12,279 nt of DNA from the NCBI GenBank assembly GCA_937872715.1, contig CALMTJ010000052.1, forward strand, positions 1 to 12,279, read 5' to 3'. A model generated the notes under the pieces. That model searched no databases. It was not told where the DNA came from and saw nothing but the letters and a program-made list of their open reading frames with translations. Shown in pieces: positions 5,736 through 12,279 of the stretch. Both the position numbers and the translations under genes were made by a program. How positions within the stretch are numbered: the first letter of the stretch is position 1; each line of letters starts with the position of its first letter. The DNA is from an uncultured Methylobacteriaceae bacterium (GTDB taxonomy: Bacteria > Pseudomonadota > Alphaproteobacteria > Rhizobiales > Beijerinckiaceae).

Positions 5736-7026
5736 GAACGCCCGCCTCGTCGACCCGGCCTCCGGCCGGGACGGACCGGGCTCGGTCCTCGTTCGCGACG
5801 GGCTGATCGCGGCCGTCGCGTGGGGGCCTTCGCCGGACCCTACGGAGGGCGCCGCCATCATCGATTGCGGCGGCCTCGTCCTGGCGCCCGGTCTCGTCGA
5901 CGCGCGCGCCTTCATCGGGGAGCCGGGCGCGGAGCACCGCGAGACGCTGAAGAGCGCGAGCGAGGCCGCGGCGGCCGGCGGCGTCACCACGGTCGTGTCT
6001 ATGCCGGATACGAATCCGCCGATCGACGACCCCGCCATCGTCGATTTCGTGCTGCGGCGCGCCCGCGACACGGCGGTCGTGACGGTACGGCCCGCCGCGG
6101 CGCTGACGAAGCGCCTGAAGGGCCTAGAGATGACGGAGCTCGGCCTTCTGCGCGAGGCCGGCGCGGTGGCCTTCACGGACGGTGCCCGGTCGGTCGCGTC
6201 CGCCGGCGTCATGCGGCGAGCGCTGACCTATGCGCGCGACCTCGACGTGCTCGTCATGCCGCATCTCGCGGATGAGACGCTCGTCGGCGACGGCGTCATG
6301 AACGAGGGGGAGTTGTCGTCCCGCCTCGGGCTCGCCGGCATCCCGCGCGAGGCCGAGACGCTGATGCTGGAGCGCGACCTCCGCCTCGTCCGCCTCACGG
6401 GCGCCCGCTACCACGCGGCCACGGTCTCCTGCGCGGATTCGTTCGAGCTGCTTCGGCGGGCCAAGGATGACGGCCTGCGCGTCACGGCCGGCATCTCGAT
6501 CAACAACCTCTCGCTGAACGAGAACGACGTCGGCGACTACAAGACCTTCTGCAGGCTGTCGCCACCGCTCCGGCACGAGGACGACCGGCAGGCCGCGATC
6601 GCGGCCCTCGCCGACGGCCTCGTCGACATCGTCGTGTCCGATCACAACCCGCAGGACGTGGAGACGAAGCGCCTGCCCTTCGCCGAGGCGGCGGACGGGG
6701 CCGTCGGGCTGGAGACGCTCCTCCCGGCTGCCCTGCGGCTCGTCCATGACGGGCGCTTGTCGCTCGCCGCTCTGCTTCGGGCGATGTCGACCCGACCGGC
6801 CGAGATCCTCGGGCTGCCTGGAGGCCGGCTCGCGCCGGGCGCGCCGGCCGACCTCGTCCTGTTCGATCCGGACGAGGCCTACCTGCTCGACAAGCGCCGC
6901 CTGCGCTCGCTATCGAAGAACTCTCCCTTCGACGGCGCGCGGCTCGAAGGCCGCGTCGCGAGGACGTTCGTGGCCGGCCGACTCGTGTTCGACCGCGCGG
7001 CCGTCCGCCGCTCCGAGGCCGCCTGA
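5719..7026 (+). CDS. pyrC: Dihydroorotase-like protein, probably non-catalytic PyrC'
   Basis: The 435-residue protein belongs to the class I dihydroorotase family (amidohydrolase superfamily). Recognisable motifs include EPGAEHRET (68-76), MPDTNPP (95-101), NEGELSSRLGLAGIP (195-209), SPPLRHEDDR (281-290), VSDHNPQD (306-313) and SKNSPFDG (399-406). Active enzymes have GLVDxHxHLREPG; here the segment (58-70) is GLVDARAFIGEPG, so both metal histidines and the substrate arginine are gone. The later histidine of YHxxHVS is also lost (YHAATVS). Asp154, His182 and Asp308 remain. By analogy with Pseudomonas PyrC', it may be an inactive scaffold for PyrB. TTG 5719 is chosen because the relic copy at 4947 starts there; GTG 5710 is an alternative. 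plsY follows after one base. Confidence 0.9.
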   Translation: MNLVLANARLVDPASGRDGPGSVLVRDGLIAAVAWGPSPDPTEGAAIIDCGGLVLAPGLVDARAFIGEPGAEHRETLKSASEAAAAGGVTTVVSMPDTNPPIDDPAIVDFVLRRARDTAVVTVRPAAALTKRLKGLEMTELGLLREAGAVAFTDGARSVASAGVMRRALTYARDLDVLVMPHLADETLVGDGVMNEGELSSRLGLAGIPREAETLMLERDLRLVRLTGARYHAATVSCADSFELLRRAKDDGLRVTAGISINNLSLNENDVGDYKTFCRLSPPLRHEDDRQAAIAALADGLVDIVVSDHNPQDVETKRLPFAEAADGAVGLETLLPAALRLVHDGRLSLAALLRAMSTRPAEILGLPGGRLAPGAPADLVLFDPDEAYLLDKRRLRSLSKNSPFDGARLEGRVARTFVAGRLVFDRAAVRRSEAA

Positions 7027-7027
7027 C

Positions 7028-7636
7028 ATGGAGACGGCCATGGTGCCCTGGGGCCTCGGCCTGGCCGCGCTCGCCCTCGGATACGCGCTCGGCTCGATCC
7101 CGTTCGGGCTGCTCCTCACCCGCGGCGCGGGCCTCGGCGACATCCGGGCGATCGGCTCCGGCAATATCGGCGCCACGAACGTGCTGCGGACGGGGCGAAG
7201 GGGCCTCGCCGCGGCGACGCTCGTCCTCGATGCGCTGAAGGGCACGGCCGCGGTCCTGCTCGCGCTCCGCATCTTCGGACCGGACGCGGCGCCCGCCGCG
7301 GCAGCGGGCGCCTTCCTCGGCCACCTCTTCCCGGTCTGGCTCGGCTTCCGAGGCGGCAAGGGGGTCGCTACCTATATCGGCTGCCTCCTGGCGCTCGATT
7401 GGCGGGTGGCGCTCGTCTTCGCGATCGTCTGGCTCGGAGTGGCGGCGGCCAGCCGCTACTCCTCCCTGGCGTCGCTGGCGGCTTCGCTCCTGTCGCCGCT
7501 CGCCGCCTGGTCGGTGGGCGGGCGCGACACGGCCCTCGCCCTGTCGCTGCTCACGATCCTGCTCTGGATCAAGCATCGGCCGAACATCGCCCGCCTCGCC
7601 GCCGGGACGGAGGGCCGCATCGGCGCGAAAGGATGA
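7028..7636 (+). CDS. plsY: Glycerol-3-phosphate acyltransferase PlsY
   Basis: This 202-residue inner-membrane enzyme transfers acyl groups from acyl phosphate (made by PlsX) to glycerol-3-phosphate, forming lysophosphatidic acid, the first phospholipid precursor. The family motifs are complete: LGSIPFGLLLTR (21-32), GSGNIGATNVLRTG (43-56), LDALKGT (67-73), GHLFPVWLGFRGGKGVAT (98-115) and KHRPNIARL (182-190). Several hydrophobic segments (about 8-30, 62-80, 92-104, 113-140, 148-162, 168-182) fit the multi-pass topology. The ATG at 7028 lies one base after the pyrC stop; ATG 7040 is a shorter alternative. Its stop overlaps the dprA start (ATGA), indicating translational coupling. Confidence 0.96.
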   Translation: METAMVPWGLGLAALALGYALGSIPFGLLLTRGAGLGDIRAIGSGNIGATNVLRTGRRGLAAATLVLDALKGTAAVLLALRIFGPDAAPAAAAGAFLGHLFPVWLGFRGGKGVATYIGCLLALDWRVALVFAIVWLGVAAASRYSSLASLAASLLSPLAAWSVGGRDTALALSLLTILLWIKHRPNIARLAAGTEGRIGAKG

Positions 7637-8832
7637 TGCTGCTCTCGGACGGGCAGAGGCTCGACTGGCTACGGCTGATCCGGAGCGAGAGGGTCGGCCC
7701 CCGTACCTTCCGGGCGCTCGTCAACCAGTTCGGAGGCGCGGGACCCGCGCTGGACGCGCTTCCCGACCTCGCCCGCAGGACGGGCCGTCGGACGATCAGG
7801 GTCGCGAGCCGGGCGGAGGCGGAGGGCGAGATGGAGGCGCTGGACCGCCTCGGCGGACGCTTCGTGGCCATGGGAGAGCCGGGCTATCCGCTCCCGCTCC
7901 AGGCGACGGACACGGCGCCGCCGCTCCTCGCGCTCCGCGGCGCGGTGGAGGTCCTGGGGAGGCCGGCGGTCGCGATCGTCGGGTCGCGCAACGCCTCCGC
8001 GACCGGCCTCGCCTTCACCGAGCGGCTCGCGACCGGACTCGGGCAGGCCGGGCTCGTGATCGCCTCCGGGCTCGCCCGCGGCATCGACACCCGGGCGCAC
8101 CGGGCGAGCCTCCCGACCGGTACGGTCGCGGTGCTGGCCGGCGGCCACGACCGCGTCTACCCTTCGGAGAACGTGCCGCTGCTCGACCGCATCCTGGCGG
8201 AGGAGGGCGCCGTCCTGAGCGAGATGCCGCTCGGCTGGGAGCCGCGCGGGCGAGACTTCCCGCGCCGCAACCGCATCGTGTCCGGCATCTCGTACGGGGT
8301 CGTCGTCGTCGAGGCGGCCAGGCGATCCGGATCGCTGATCACGGCCCGCTTCGCCCTCGAACAGGGCCGCGAGGTCTTCGCCGTGCCGGGATCGCCGCTC
8401 GATCCGCGCTCGGAAGGCACGAACGAGCTCATCCGGGGCGGCGCGACGCTCTGCGCCGGGGCCGATCACGTGATCTCCGTCCTGACGCCGCTCCTGGCCG
8501 GCGATGCATCCGCTCCGTCCCCGCCGACGGAGCTGCGGGAGGACCTTGCCTCGGGCCCGGTCTCGACCGGCCAGTACTGGGACGAGCTGGACGAAGCCTC
8601 GTCCGGAGAGGGGGATCTCTTCGACGAGAGGCCCGGCACCCGGTCCGGCGAGCCCGGAAGCGGTCGCGAGATCCTCCTGGCGCTGCTCGGCCCGTCACCG
8701 GTCAGCGTGGACGATCTCGCCCGGCAGGCCGAGCTGCCCGTCCGAGAGGTCCAGCTCGCCCTCGTCGAGATGGAGCTGTTCGGCACCGTGGAACGCCACC
8801 CGGGAGGGGCCGTGTCGATTCGGCCGGCTTGA
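7633..8832 (+). CDS. dprA: DNA-processing protein DprA
   Basis: DprA binds incoming single-stranded DNA during natural transformation and loads RecA. The 399-residue protein has an N-terminal helix-hairpin-helix-like region (about 8-45, with SERVGPRTFRALVNQFG). Its Rossmann-like core includes AIVGSRNAS (114-122), SGLARGIDTRAH (145-156), GGHDRVYP (170-177), RDFPRRNRIVSGIS (207-220) and RSGSLITARFALEQGREVFAVPG. A linker rich in Pro, Ser, Glu and Asp follows (about 290-343), then a winged-helix domain (about 345-390). Two ATG codons are adjacent (7633, 7636), both overlapping the plsY stop; GAAAGG immediately ahead slightly favours the second. It is the last gene of the plus-strand block and ends nine bases from the convergent small gene. 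Confidence 0.96.
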   Translation: MMLLSDGQRLDWLRLIRSERVGPRTFRALVNQFGGAGPALDALPDLARRTGRRTIRVASRAEAEGEMEALDRLGGRFVAMGEPGYPLPLQATDTAPPLLALRGAVEVLGRPAVAIVGSRNASATGLAFTERLATGLGQAGLVIASGLARGIDTRAHRASLPTGTVAVLAGGHDRVYPSENVPLLDRILAEEGAVLSEMPLGWEPRGRDFPRRNRIVSGISYGVVVVEAARRSGSLITARFALEQGREVFAVPGSPLDPRSEGTNELIRGGATLCAGADHVISVLTPLLAGDASAPSPPTELREDLASGPVSTGQYWDELDEASSGEGDLFDERPGTRSGEPGSGREILLALLGPSPVSVDDLARQAELPVREVQLALVEMELFGTVERHPGGAVSIRPA

Positions 8833-8841
8833 CGCCAGCCC

Positions 8842-9087
8842 TCAGCGCCGGCCGGGTCCCGGCATGTGGCGTCGGGCGGTCGAGGAGGCTTCGAGCTGCG
8901 CGATGTCGAGGAGATAGGCCAGGATGTCGAGCCCGGAGGTGCGGGCGAGCTGCGACAGCTCGGTGGTCAGGTCGGCGATGTAGGACGCCGTATGCTGCTG
9001 GCTCGGCGGCGGCGCCATCGAGTCGGTCTCGTCGGCCTCGGCCGTTTCGATGTCACGTGAGGAAACGGAGGTCGGGCGTTGCGGCAT
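8842..9087 (-). CDS. Small conserved-looking protein of unknown function
   Basis: An 81-residue frame starts at 9087; an internal ATG at 9018 would give 58 residues and may be the true start, since the segment before it is low-complexity and neither start has a clear ribosome binding site. The recognisable part is SYIADLTTELSQLARTSGLDILAYLLDIAQLEA, seen here as pieces SYIADLTTELSQLA and LDILAYLLDIAQLEA: amphipathic helices without a membrane segment. I recall similar small proteins of 60-80 residues next to ruvX or pyrB in Hyphomicrobiales, but know no function. It lies downstream of ruvX on the same strand and converges with dprA at a nine-base gap. Confidence 0.65.
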   Translation of the reverse strand: MPQRPTSVSSRDIETAEADETDSMAPPPSQQHTASYIADLTTELSQLARTSGLDILAYLLDIAQLEASSTARRHMPGPGRR

Positions 9088-9145
9088 CGGAGGTGGCCTG
9101 GTGCGGGCCGCACCATCTCACAACTCACGATAGATTTTCAACGCG

Positions 9146-9655
9146 TCACCTCTCATTAAAAGTTGTAGAATGGCCCATCTCGCCTCGGTGCGCGGAGGCG
9201 ATCCGGTCGAGTGCGCCTTGTAGGATATAGGCCGCCGCGGCCCGGTCCACCGTCGCGGCGCGCCGCCGGCGGGACGCGTCGGCGGCGATCATCGCCCGCT
9301 CGACCGCGGCCGTGGACAGGCGCTCGTCCCAAAAGGCCGCCGGGAGCGGCAGGGGTCCGCCGAGATTACGGAGGAAGGCCCGCGTCGCCTGGGCGCGCGG
9401 CCCCTCCGTGCCGTCCATGTTGATCGGCAGCCCGAGGACCAGCCCGCCGACCCCGTACCGCGCGGCCAGCGCGGCCAGCCGGTCCGCATCCTCCGTGAAC
9501 CTGCGCCGGGCGATCGTCTCGAGCGGCGTCGCGATCCGGCGCTCGACATCGGACATCGCGACGCCGATCGTCTTCGTGCCGAGGTCGAGGCCGATCAGCC
9601 TGGCGCCCCGGGGGAGGGCGGCGAGACGGGCGAGATCGGCATGGAGCGCGAACAT
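9146..9655 (-). CDS. ruvX: YqgF/RuvX family RNase H-fold nuclease
   Basis: The 169-residue protein is a YqgF-family putative Holliday-junction resolvase, also known for a role in 16S rRNA 5' end maturation. Motifs are GLDLGTKTIGVAMSD (22-36, catalytic-type Asp24), GLPINMDGTEG (75-85), DERLST (110-115) and the C-terminal VDRAAAAYILQ (136-146) with Asp137. All elements of the fold are present and the length is typical. The ATG at 9655 has AGG eight bases ahead. It is divergent from the UPF0173 gene across 59 bases and is followed by the small protein. In many alphaproteobacteria ruvX lies between gatC and pyrB, consistent with gatC and gatA being nearby here. Confidence 0.93.
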   Translation of the reverse strand: MFALHADLARLAALPRGARLIGLDLGTKTIGVAMSDVERRIATPLETIARRRFTEDADRLAALAARYGVGGLVLGLPINMDGTEGPRAQATRAFLRNLGGPLPLPAAFWDERLSTAAVERAMIAADASRRRRAATVDRAAAAYILQGALDRIASAHRGEMGHSTTFNER

Positions 9656-9714
9656 CCTTCAACCTCGCATCCGATTTCGGTACAAACCGCCCGACACGCA
9701 GGAGCGGGCGACGC

Positions 9715-10419
9715 ATGAAGATCATCTGGTTCGGGCACTCGACCTTCCGTCTCGAGTTCGGCGGCAAGATCGTCCTGATCGATCCGTTCCTGACGGGCAA
9801 TCCCGCCTTCTCGGGAGACCCGGTGGCGGCGGCGGAGGGCGCGACGCACATCCTGCTGACGCACGGCCACGGCGATCATATCGGCGACACGGTCGACATC
9901 GCCAAGCGCACGGGCGCCAAGGTGGTGGGGAACTACGAGCTCTGCCTGTGGCTCGCCAATCGCGGCGTCGCGGCCTACGACCCGATGAACATGGGCGGGA
10001 CGCTCGACCAGGGCGGCTTCACGGTATCCATGGTCCGGGCCGACCACACGTCGACCATGATCGACGGCGACGTGTTCACGCCGCTCGGCAATCCCGCCGG
10101 GCTGATCGTCCGGTCCGCCGGGGAGCCCACCTTGTACCATATGGGCGACACGGACGTGTTCGGCGACATGGCGCTGATCCAGGAGCGCTTCCGGCCGGAC
10201 ATCCTGATCGTGCCGATCGGCGATCGCTTCACCATGGGGGCGGACGGGGCGGCCTTCGCGGTGCGGCGCTATTTCGAGCCGAAGGTCGTGATCCCCTGCC
10301 ATTACGGCTCCTTCCCGATCATCGACGCCACCCCGGACGCCTTCTTGGCCGCTATGGAGGGGAGCGGCGTGCAGGTGGTCACCCCGCATGTCGGGACGGC
10401 CGTCACGGTCGGGATCTGA
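9715..10419 (+). CDS. UPF0173 metal-dependent hydrolase (metallo-β-lactamase fold)
   Basis: The 234-residue protein has the UlaG-like metallo-β-lactamase fold. It opens MKIIWFGHSTF, then LIDPFLTGNP (21-30), and carries the metal-binding THGHGDH motif (49-55: His50, His52, Asp54, His55). Further ligands are probably His116 in RADHTS, Asp145 in HMGDTDVFG, and HYG near residue 191. No signal peptide is seen, so it is probably cytosolic. The substrate of this family is not established. AGGAG (9700-9704) precedes the ATG by 10 bases. A candidate shared promoter region with ruvX lies in the 59-base divergent gap. A palindromic repeat begins 21 bases after its stop. Confidence 0.92.
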   Translation: MKIIWFGHSTFRLEFGGKIVLIDPFLTGNPAFSGDPVAAAEGATHILLTHGHGDHIGDTVDIAKRTGAKVVGNYELCLWLANRGVAAYDPMNMGGTLDQGGFTVSMVRADHTSTMIDGDVFTPLGNPAGLIVRSAGEPTLYHMGDTDVFGDMALIQERFRPDILIVPIGDRFTMGADGAAFAVRRYFEPKVVIPCHYGSFPIIDATPDAFLAAMEGSGVQVVTPHVGTAVTVGI

Positions 10420-10440
10420 GAACCCGTTTCCAGACCCCTC

Positions 10441-10563
10441 CCTCATGCTGAGGTGGCCGCCGCAGGCGGCCCTCGAAGCACGTCCCCGGACTGCCATCCG
10501 GGGGCACGCACGACCGTTGTGCGTCCTTCGAGGCCGGTCTCCGACCGGCACCTCAGGACGAGG
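10441..10563. repeat. Palindromic intergenic repeat, copy 2 (RIME-like)
   Basis: The plan matches the copy at 326-422: outer CCTCATGCTGAGG (10441-10453) and CCTCAGGACGAGG (10551-10563), then inner CCTCGAAGCACG and CGTCCTTCGAGG. Mini-hairpins GCCGCCGCAGGCGGC and CCGGTCTCCGACCGG lie between. The centre is about 26 bases longer and holds CACGCACGACCG, also present in copy 1 as CGCACGACCG. It could terminate or stabilise the message of the preceding hydrolase gene. Confidence 0.75.
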
Positions 10564-10660
10564 AGGGCGGTGGATGCCACACAGCCGCTGACGTTAACTC
10601 TGCGAGGAGGCCGTCTCCCGGCCGGGATGACTCGGGCGGGCGACCGGTGCGATAACCCCG

Positions 10661-10676
10661 TTTACGGTTCGTTAAC
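10661..10676 (+). promoter_or_regulatory. CtrA-like site
   Basis: TTTA (10661-10664), seven bases, then TTAAC (10672-10676) match the CtrA full site TTAA-N7-TTAAC with one mismatch. It ends 20 bases before the start codon of the membrane protein gene, a distance at which a bound regulator could control a promoter. Confidence 0.45.
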
Positions 10677-10696
10677 CCGTCGGGGCGGCGTGCAGC

Positions 10697-11170
10697 ATGG
10701 ATCGGGTCGAGACCGGGCGTCACGCGCCCAACGCGGTGAAGATCGTCGAGGGGGAGATCTCCGCGTCGGGCTGGCAGGACATCGATCTTCCGCCTGCGTC
10801 GGAACCGGGGGGAACACCACCATCCGGGCTGTCCTTCTCCGCGTCCGGATCGATCGTCTGTTTCGCCCGCCGGAGCGAGGGCGCGCTCGGCCTGCTCGCC
10901 TCGCCCGGGCGCGTCCCGCCGGACGCCTTCGTGTCGGTCGGGTCTGCCCGGCCCGGTTCGACCGGGCCCAAGCTCGGCTGGTCCAGGCTGCGGCCGGCGA
11001 AGGGCGCGAACGACAACGTCCCGGAGCCTCGCTCCCCGTGGCGGGACGTGTTCTTCCTGGCGCTCCTCTTCGCGACGGTGGCCGGCGCGTTCTGGAGCGG
11101 CCGCGTGCAGGGGCTCCAGCGCGTGATCGTGGTCCCGGCGCCGTCGAGCTTCCATTCCGTCGTGACCTGA
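10697..11170 (+). CDS. Hypothetical protein with one C-terminal membrane segment
   Basis: The 157-residue protein is not a family I recognise. Residues 1-113 are polar and rich in Gly, Ser, Pro and Arg, with no signal peptide. RSPWRDVFF leads into one hydrophobic helix (about 116-134), followed by a 20-residue tail with RVIVVPAP. The GANDNVPEP segment (103-111) just before the helix resembles a juxtamembrane motif I have seen in other Hyphomicrobiales proteins. The topology suggests a cytoplasmic domain anchored in the inner membrane. The ATG at 10697 has no strong ribosome binding site, but a CtrA-like site lies just upstream. gatC follows 59 bases later on the same strand. Confidence 0.6.
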   Translation: MDRVETGRHAPNAVKIVEGEISASGWQDIDLPPASEPGGTPPSGLSFSASGSIVCFARRSEGALGLLASPGRVPPDAFVSVGSARPGSTGPKLGWSRLRPAKGANDNVPEPRSPWRDVFFLALLFATVAGAFWSGRVQGLQRVIVVPAPSSFHSVVT

Positions 11171-11175
11171 CGGCG

Positions 11176-11205
11176 TTTGCGGGCATCCCGGGGCGACGCT
11201 ATAGG
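11176..11205 (+). promoter_or_regulatory. Candidate gatC promoter
   Basis: TATAGG (11200-11205) lies 18 bases after TTTGCG (11176-11181). It would start a message about 15-20 bases ahead of the gatC ATG at 11230. The -10 box is good, the -35 box poor. Confidence 0.3.
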
Positions 11206-11229
11206 ATCCGCTCCATCCGGGCAGGCTCC

Positions 11230-11517
11230 ATGTCGGTCGATCAGGCCACCGTTCGCCGCATCGCGCACCTCTCCCGCATCGCGCTGGACGAGGCCGAATT
11301 GCCGCGCATGCAGGACGAGCTGAACGCCATCCTGGCCTTCGTCGAGGAGCTGAACGAGGTCGACGTCAGCGGGATCGAGCCGATGAGCTCCGTCGTGCCC
11401 ATGAAGCTCCGGATGCGGGCCGATGCCGTGACGGACGGAGGGCGGGCGGCGGATATCATGGCGAACGCTCCCTTGAGCGAGGACGGCTTCTTCCTCGTGC
11501 CCAAGGGCGTCGAGTAG
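11230..11517 (+). CDS. gatC: Glutamyl/aspartyl-tRNA amidotransferase subunit C
   Basis: This 95-residue protein is the small subunit that stabilises GatA in the GatCAB complex, which converts misacylated Glu-tRNA(Gln) and/or Asp-tRNA(Asn) to the amide forms. It is recognised by VRRIAHLSRIALDEAEL (8-24), ILAFVEELNEVDVSGIEP (34-51) and the C-terminal RMRADAVTDGG and DGFFLVPKGVE. Length is normal for the family. The ATG at 11230 gives the typical MSVDxATVRRIAHL start; the open frame further upstream overlaps the hypothetical gene in another frame and shows no similarity. gatA begins 104 bases downstream on the same strand. Confidence 0.96.
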   Translation: MSVDQATVRRIAHLSRIALDEAELPRMQDELNAILAFVEELNEVDVSGIEPMSSVVPMKLRMRADAVTDGGRAADIMANAPLSEDGFFLVPKGVE

Positions 11518-11533
11518 GCGTCCGGCCCCCGTA

Positions 11534-11572
11534 GCCTCCCGGGCTTGTTCCGGCCCGCCCGATATGGGAGGC
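11534..11572 (+). other. Possible imperfect stem-loop between gatC and gatA
   Basis: GCCTCCC (11534-11540) and GGGAGGC (11566-11572) are perfect inverted arms. An inner GGGC/GCCC pair adds to the stem, but an unpaired stretch on the right interrupts it. No T-run follows, so it is not a classical terminator; it could lower expression or mark RNA processing between the two genes. Confidence 0.25.
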
Positions 11573-11621
11573 CGCAGCCTCCATCCATCCAGCCCGCGCG
11601 TCTCGCGGAAACACCAGGTTC

Positions 11622-12279
11622 ATGGCCGAGCTCACCTCCCTAACCCTCGCCGAGGCGCGCGACGGCCTCCTGGCCAGGCGCTTCTCCTCCGTCGAGCTGA
11701 CGCGCGCCCATCTCGAGGCGGTCGAGGCGGCACGCGCCCTGAACGCCTACGTGCTGGAGACGCCCGAGAAAGCCTTGGAGGCGGCCGCGATCAGCGACGG
11801 CCGGCTGGCCCGCGGGGAGGGCGGCCCGCTGGAAGGCCTCCCGCTCGGGGTGAAGGACCTCTTCTGCACGGAGGGCGTGCGGACGACGGCCGGCAGCCGC
11901 ATCCTCGGCGAGTTCACGCCGCGCTATGAATCCACGGTCACGTCCCAGCTCTGGCGCGACGGGGCCGTGATGCTGGGTAAGCTGAACAACGACGAGTTCG
12001 CCATGGGCTCGTCCAACGAGACGTCGTGCTTTGGCCCGGTCGTGTCGCCGTGGCGCCGGCGCGGCTCGAACGTGCACAGCCAGGGCGGCGCGGGCGTGGT
12101 CGGCGCCCATCTCGTGCCCGGCGGATCGTCCGGCGGTTCGGCCGCGGCCGTGGCGGCCCGGCTCTGTCTCGGCGCGACGGCGACGGATACCGGCGGCTCC
12201 ATCCGTCAGCCGGCCGCCTTCACAGGCACGGTCGGGATCAAGCCGACCTACGGGCGCTGCTCGCGCTGGGGCATCGTCG
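11622..12279 (+). CDS. gatA: Glutamyl/aspartyl-tRNA amidotransferase subunit A (right end cut off)
   Basis: The frame from ATG 11622 runs open to the window edge, giving the first 219 residues of a protein usually near 490. GatA is the amidase-signature subunit that frees ammonia from glutamine for tRNA transamidation. The catalytic triad is complete: Lys78 in LGVKDLF, the cis-Ser169 in PGGSSGGS and nucleophile Ser193 in TDTGGSIRQPAAF. NNDEFAMGSSNETS (122-135) and KPTYGRCSRWG are family hallmarks. An insert between SPWRRRG and PGGSS (about 149-165) is longer than in many bacterial GatA proteins. The ribosome binding site is weak. gatB is not in the window. Confidence 0.96.
   Translation, partial: MAELTSLTLAEARDGLLARRFSSVELTRAHLEAVEAARALNAYVLETPEKALEAAAISDGRLARGEGGPLEGLPLGVKDLFCTEGVRTTAGSRILGEFTPRYESTVTSQLWRDGAVMLGKLNNDEFAMGSSNETSCFGPVVSPWRRRGSNVHSQGGAGVVGAHLVPGGSSGGSAAAVAARLCLGATATDTGGSIRQPAAFTGTVGIKPTYGRCSRWGIV

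Noticed and set aside
9088..9145. AT-richer stretch between ruvX and the small gene as an RNA gene or promoter
   Set aside because: TTGAAA and similar boxes occur, but spacing and -10 matches are poor and no hairpin or RNA motif is convincing.
10453..11229. Upstream extension of the gatC frame
   Set aside because: It spans the palindromic repeat and the hypothetical membrane protein gene and has no similarity to GatC.
1..12279. tRNA, rRNA, CRISPR array, transposase or IS element
   Set aside because: No cloverleaf, no regularly spaced repeats and no transposase-like protein were found in either strand.

Overview
The window is very GC-rich DNA from an alphaproteobacterium, most likely of the order Hyphomicrobiales (Rhizobiales), perhaps near Methylobacteriaceae. 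This rests on gene content (pyrB, pyrC-like, plsY, dprA, topA, ruvX, gatC, gatA), on two palindromic intergenic repeats of the kind common in that order, and on one CtrA-like site. Genus is a guess.

Layout, left to right. (1) A minus-strand gene enters from the left edge with only its first 49 codons visible. (2) A 330-base gap holds an inverted-repeat motif and a palindromic repeat element. (3) topA lies on the minus strand. (4) On the plus strand follow pyrB, a HigB/HigA toxin-antitoxin pair, a 114-base scar, a HicA/HicB pair, a dihydroorotase-like pyrC, plsY and dprA. (5) A small minus-strand protein and ruvX converge on dprA. (6) A divergent UPF0173 metal-dependent hydrolase is followed by a second palindromic repeat. 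(7) A one-helix membrane protein, gatC and the first 219 codons of gatA complete the window.

How the genes relate. pyrB and pyrC are a pyrimidine-synthesis pair. The PyrC protein lacks the His-x-His metal motif and one further metal histidine, so it resembles the non-catalytic PyrC' partner of aspartate transcarbamoylase; a working dihydroorotase should then lie elsewhere. plsY makes lysophosphatidic acid, and pyrC-plsY-dprA are packed almost without gaps. TopA, DprA and RuvX serve DNA and RNA maintenance. GatC and GatA belong to the tRNA-dependent amidotransferase.

The most unusual region is 4295-5718. Two unrelated toxin-antitoxin pairs sit in tandem between pyrB and pyrC. Between them is a relic made of a pyrC 5' end joined in frame to a pyrB 3' end (71 of 80 bases identical to the real pyrB end). 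The arrangement reads as two units, [pyrB end - TA - pyrC start] twice. This suggests that the pyrB/pyrC junction received a TA pair on two occasions and that the two versions were later joined. In addition, the pyrB-to-dprA block appears inverted relative to the order I recall for alphaproteobacteria (ruvX-pyrB-pyrC-plsY-dprA-topA).
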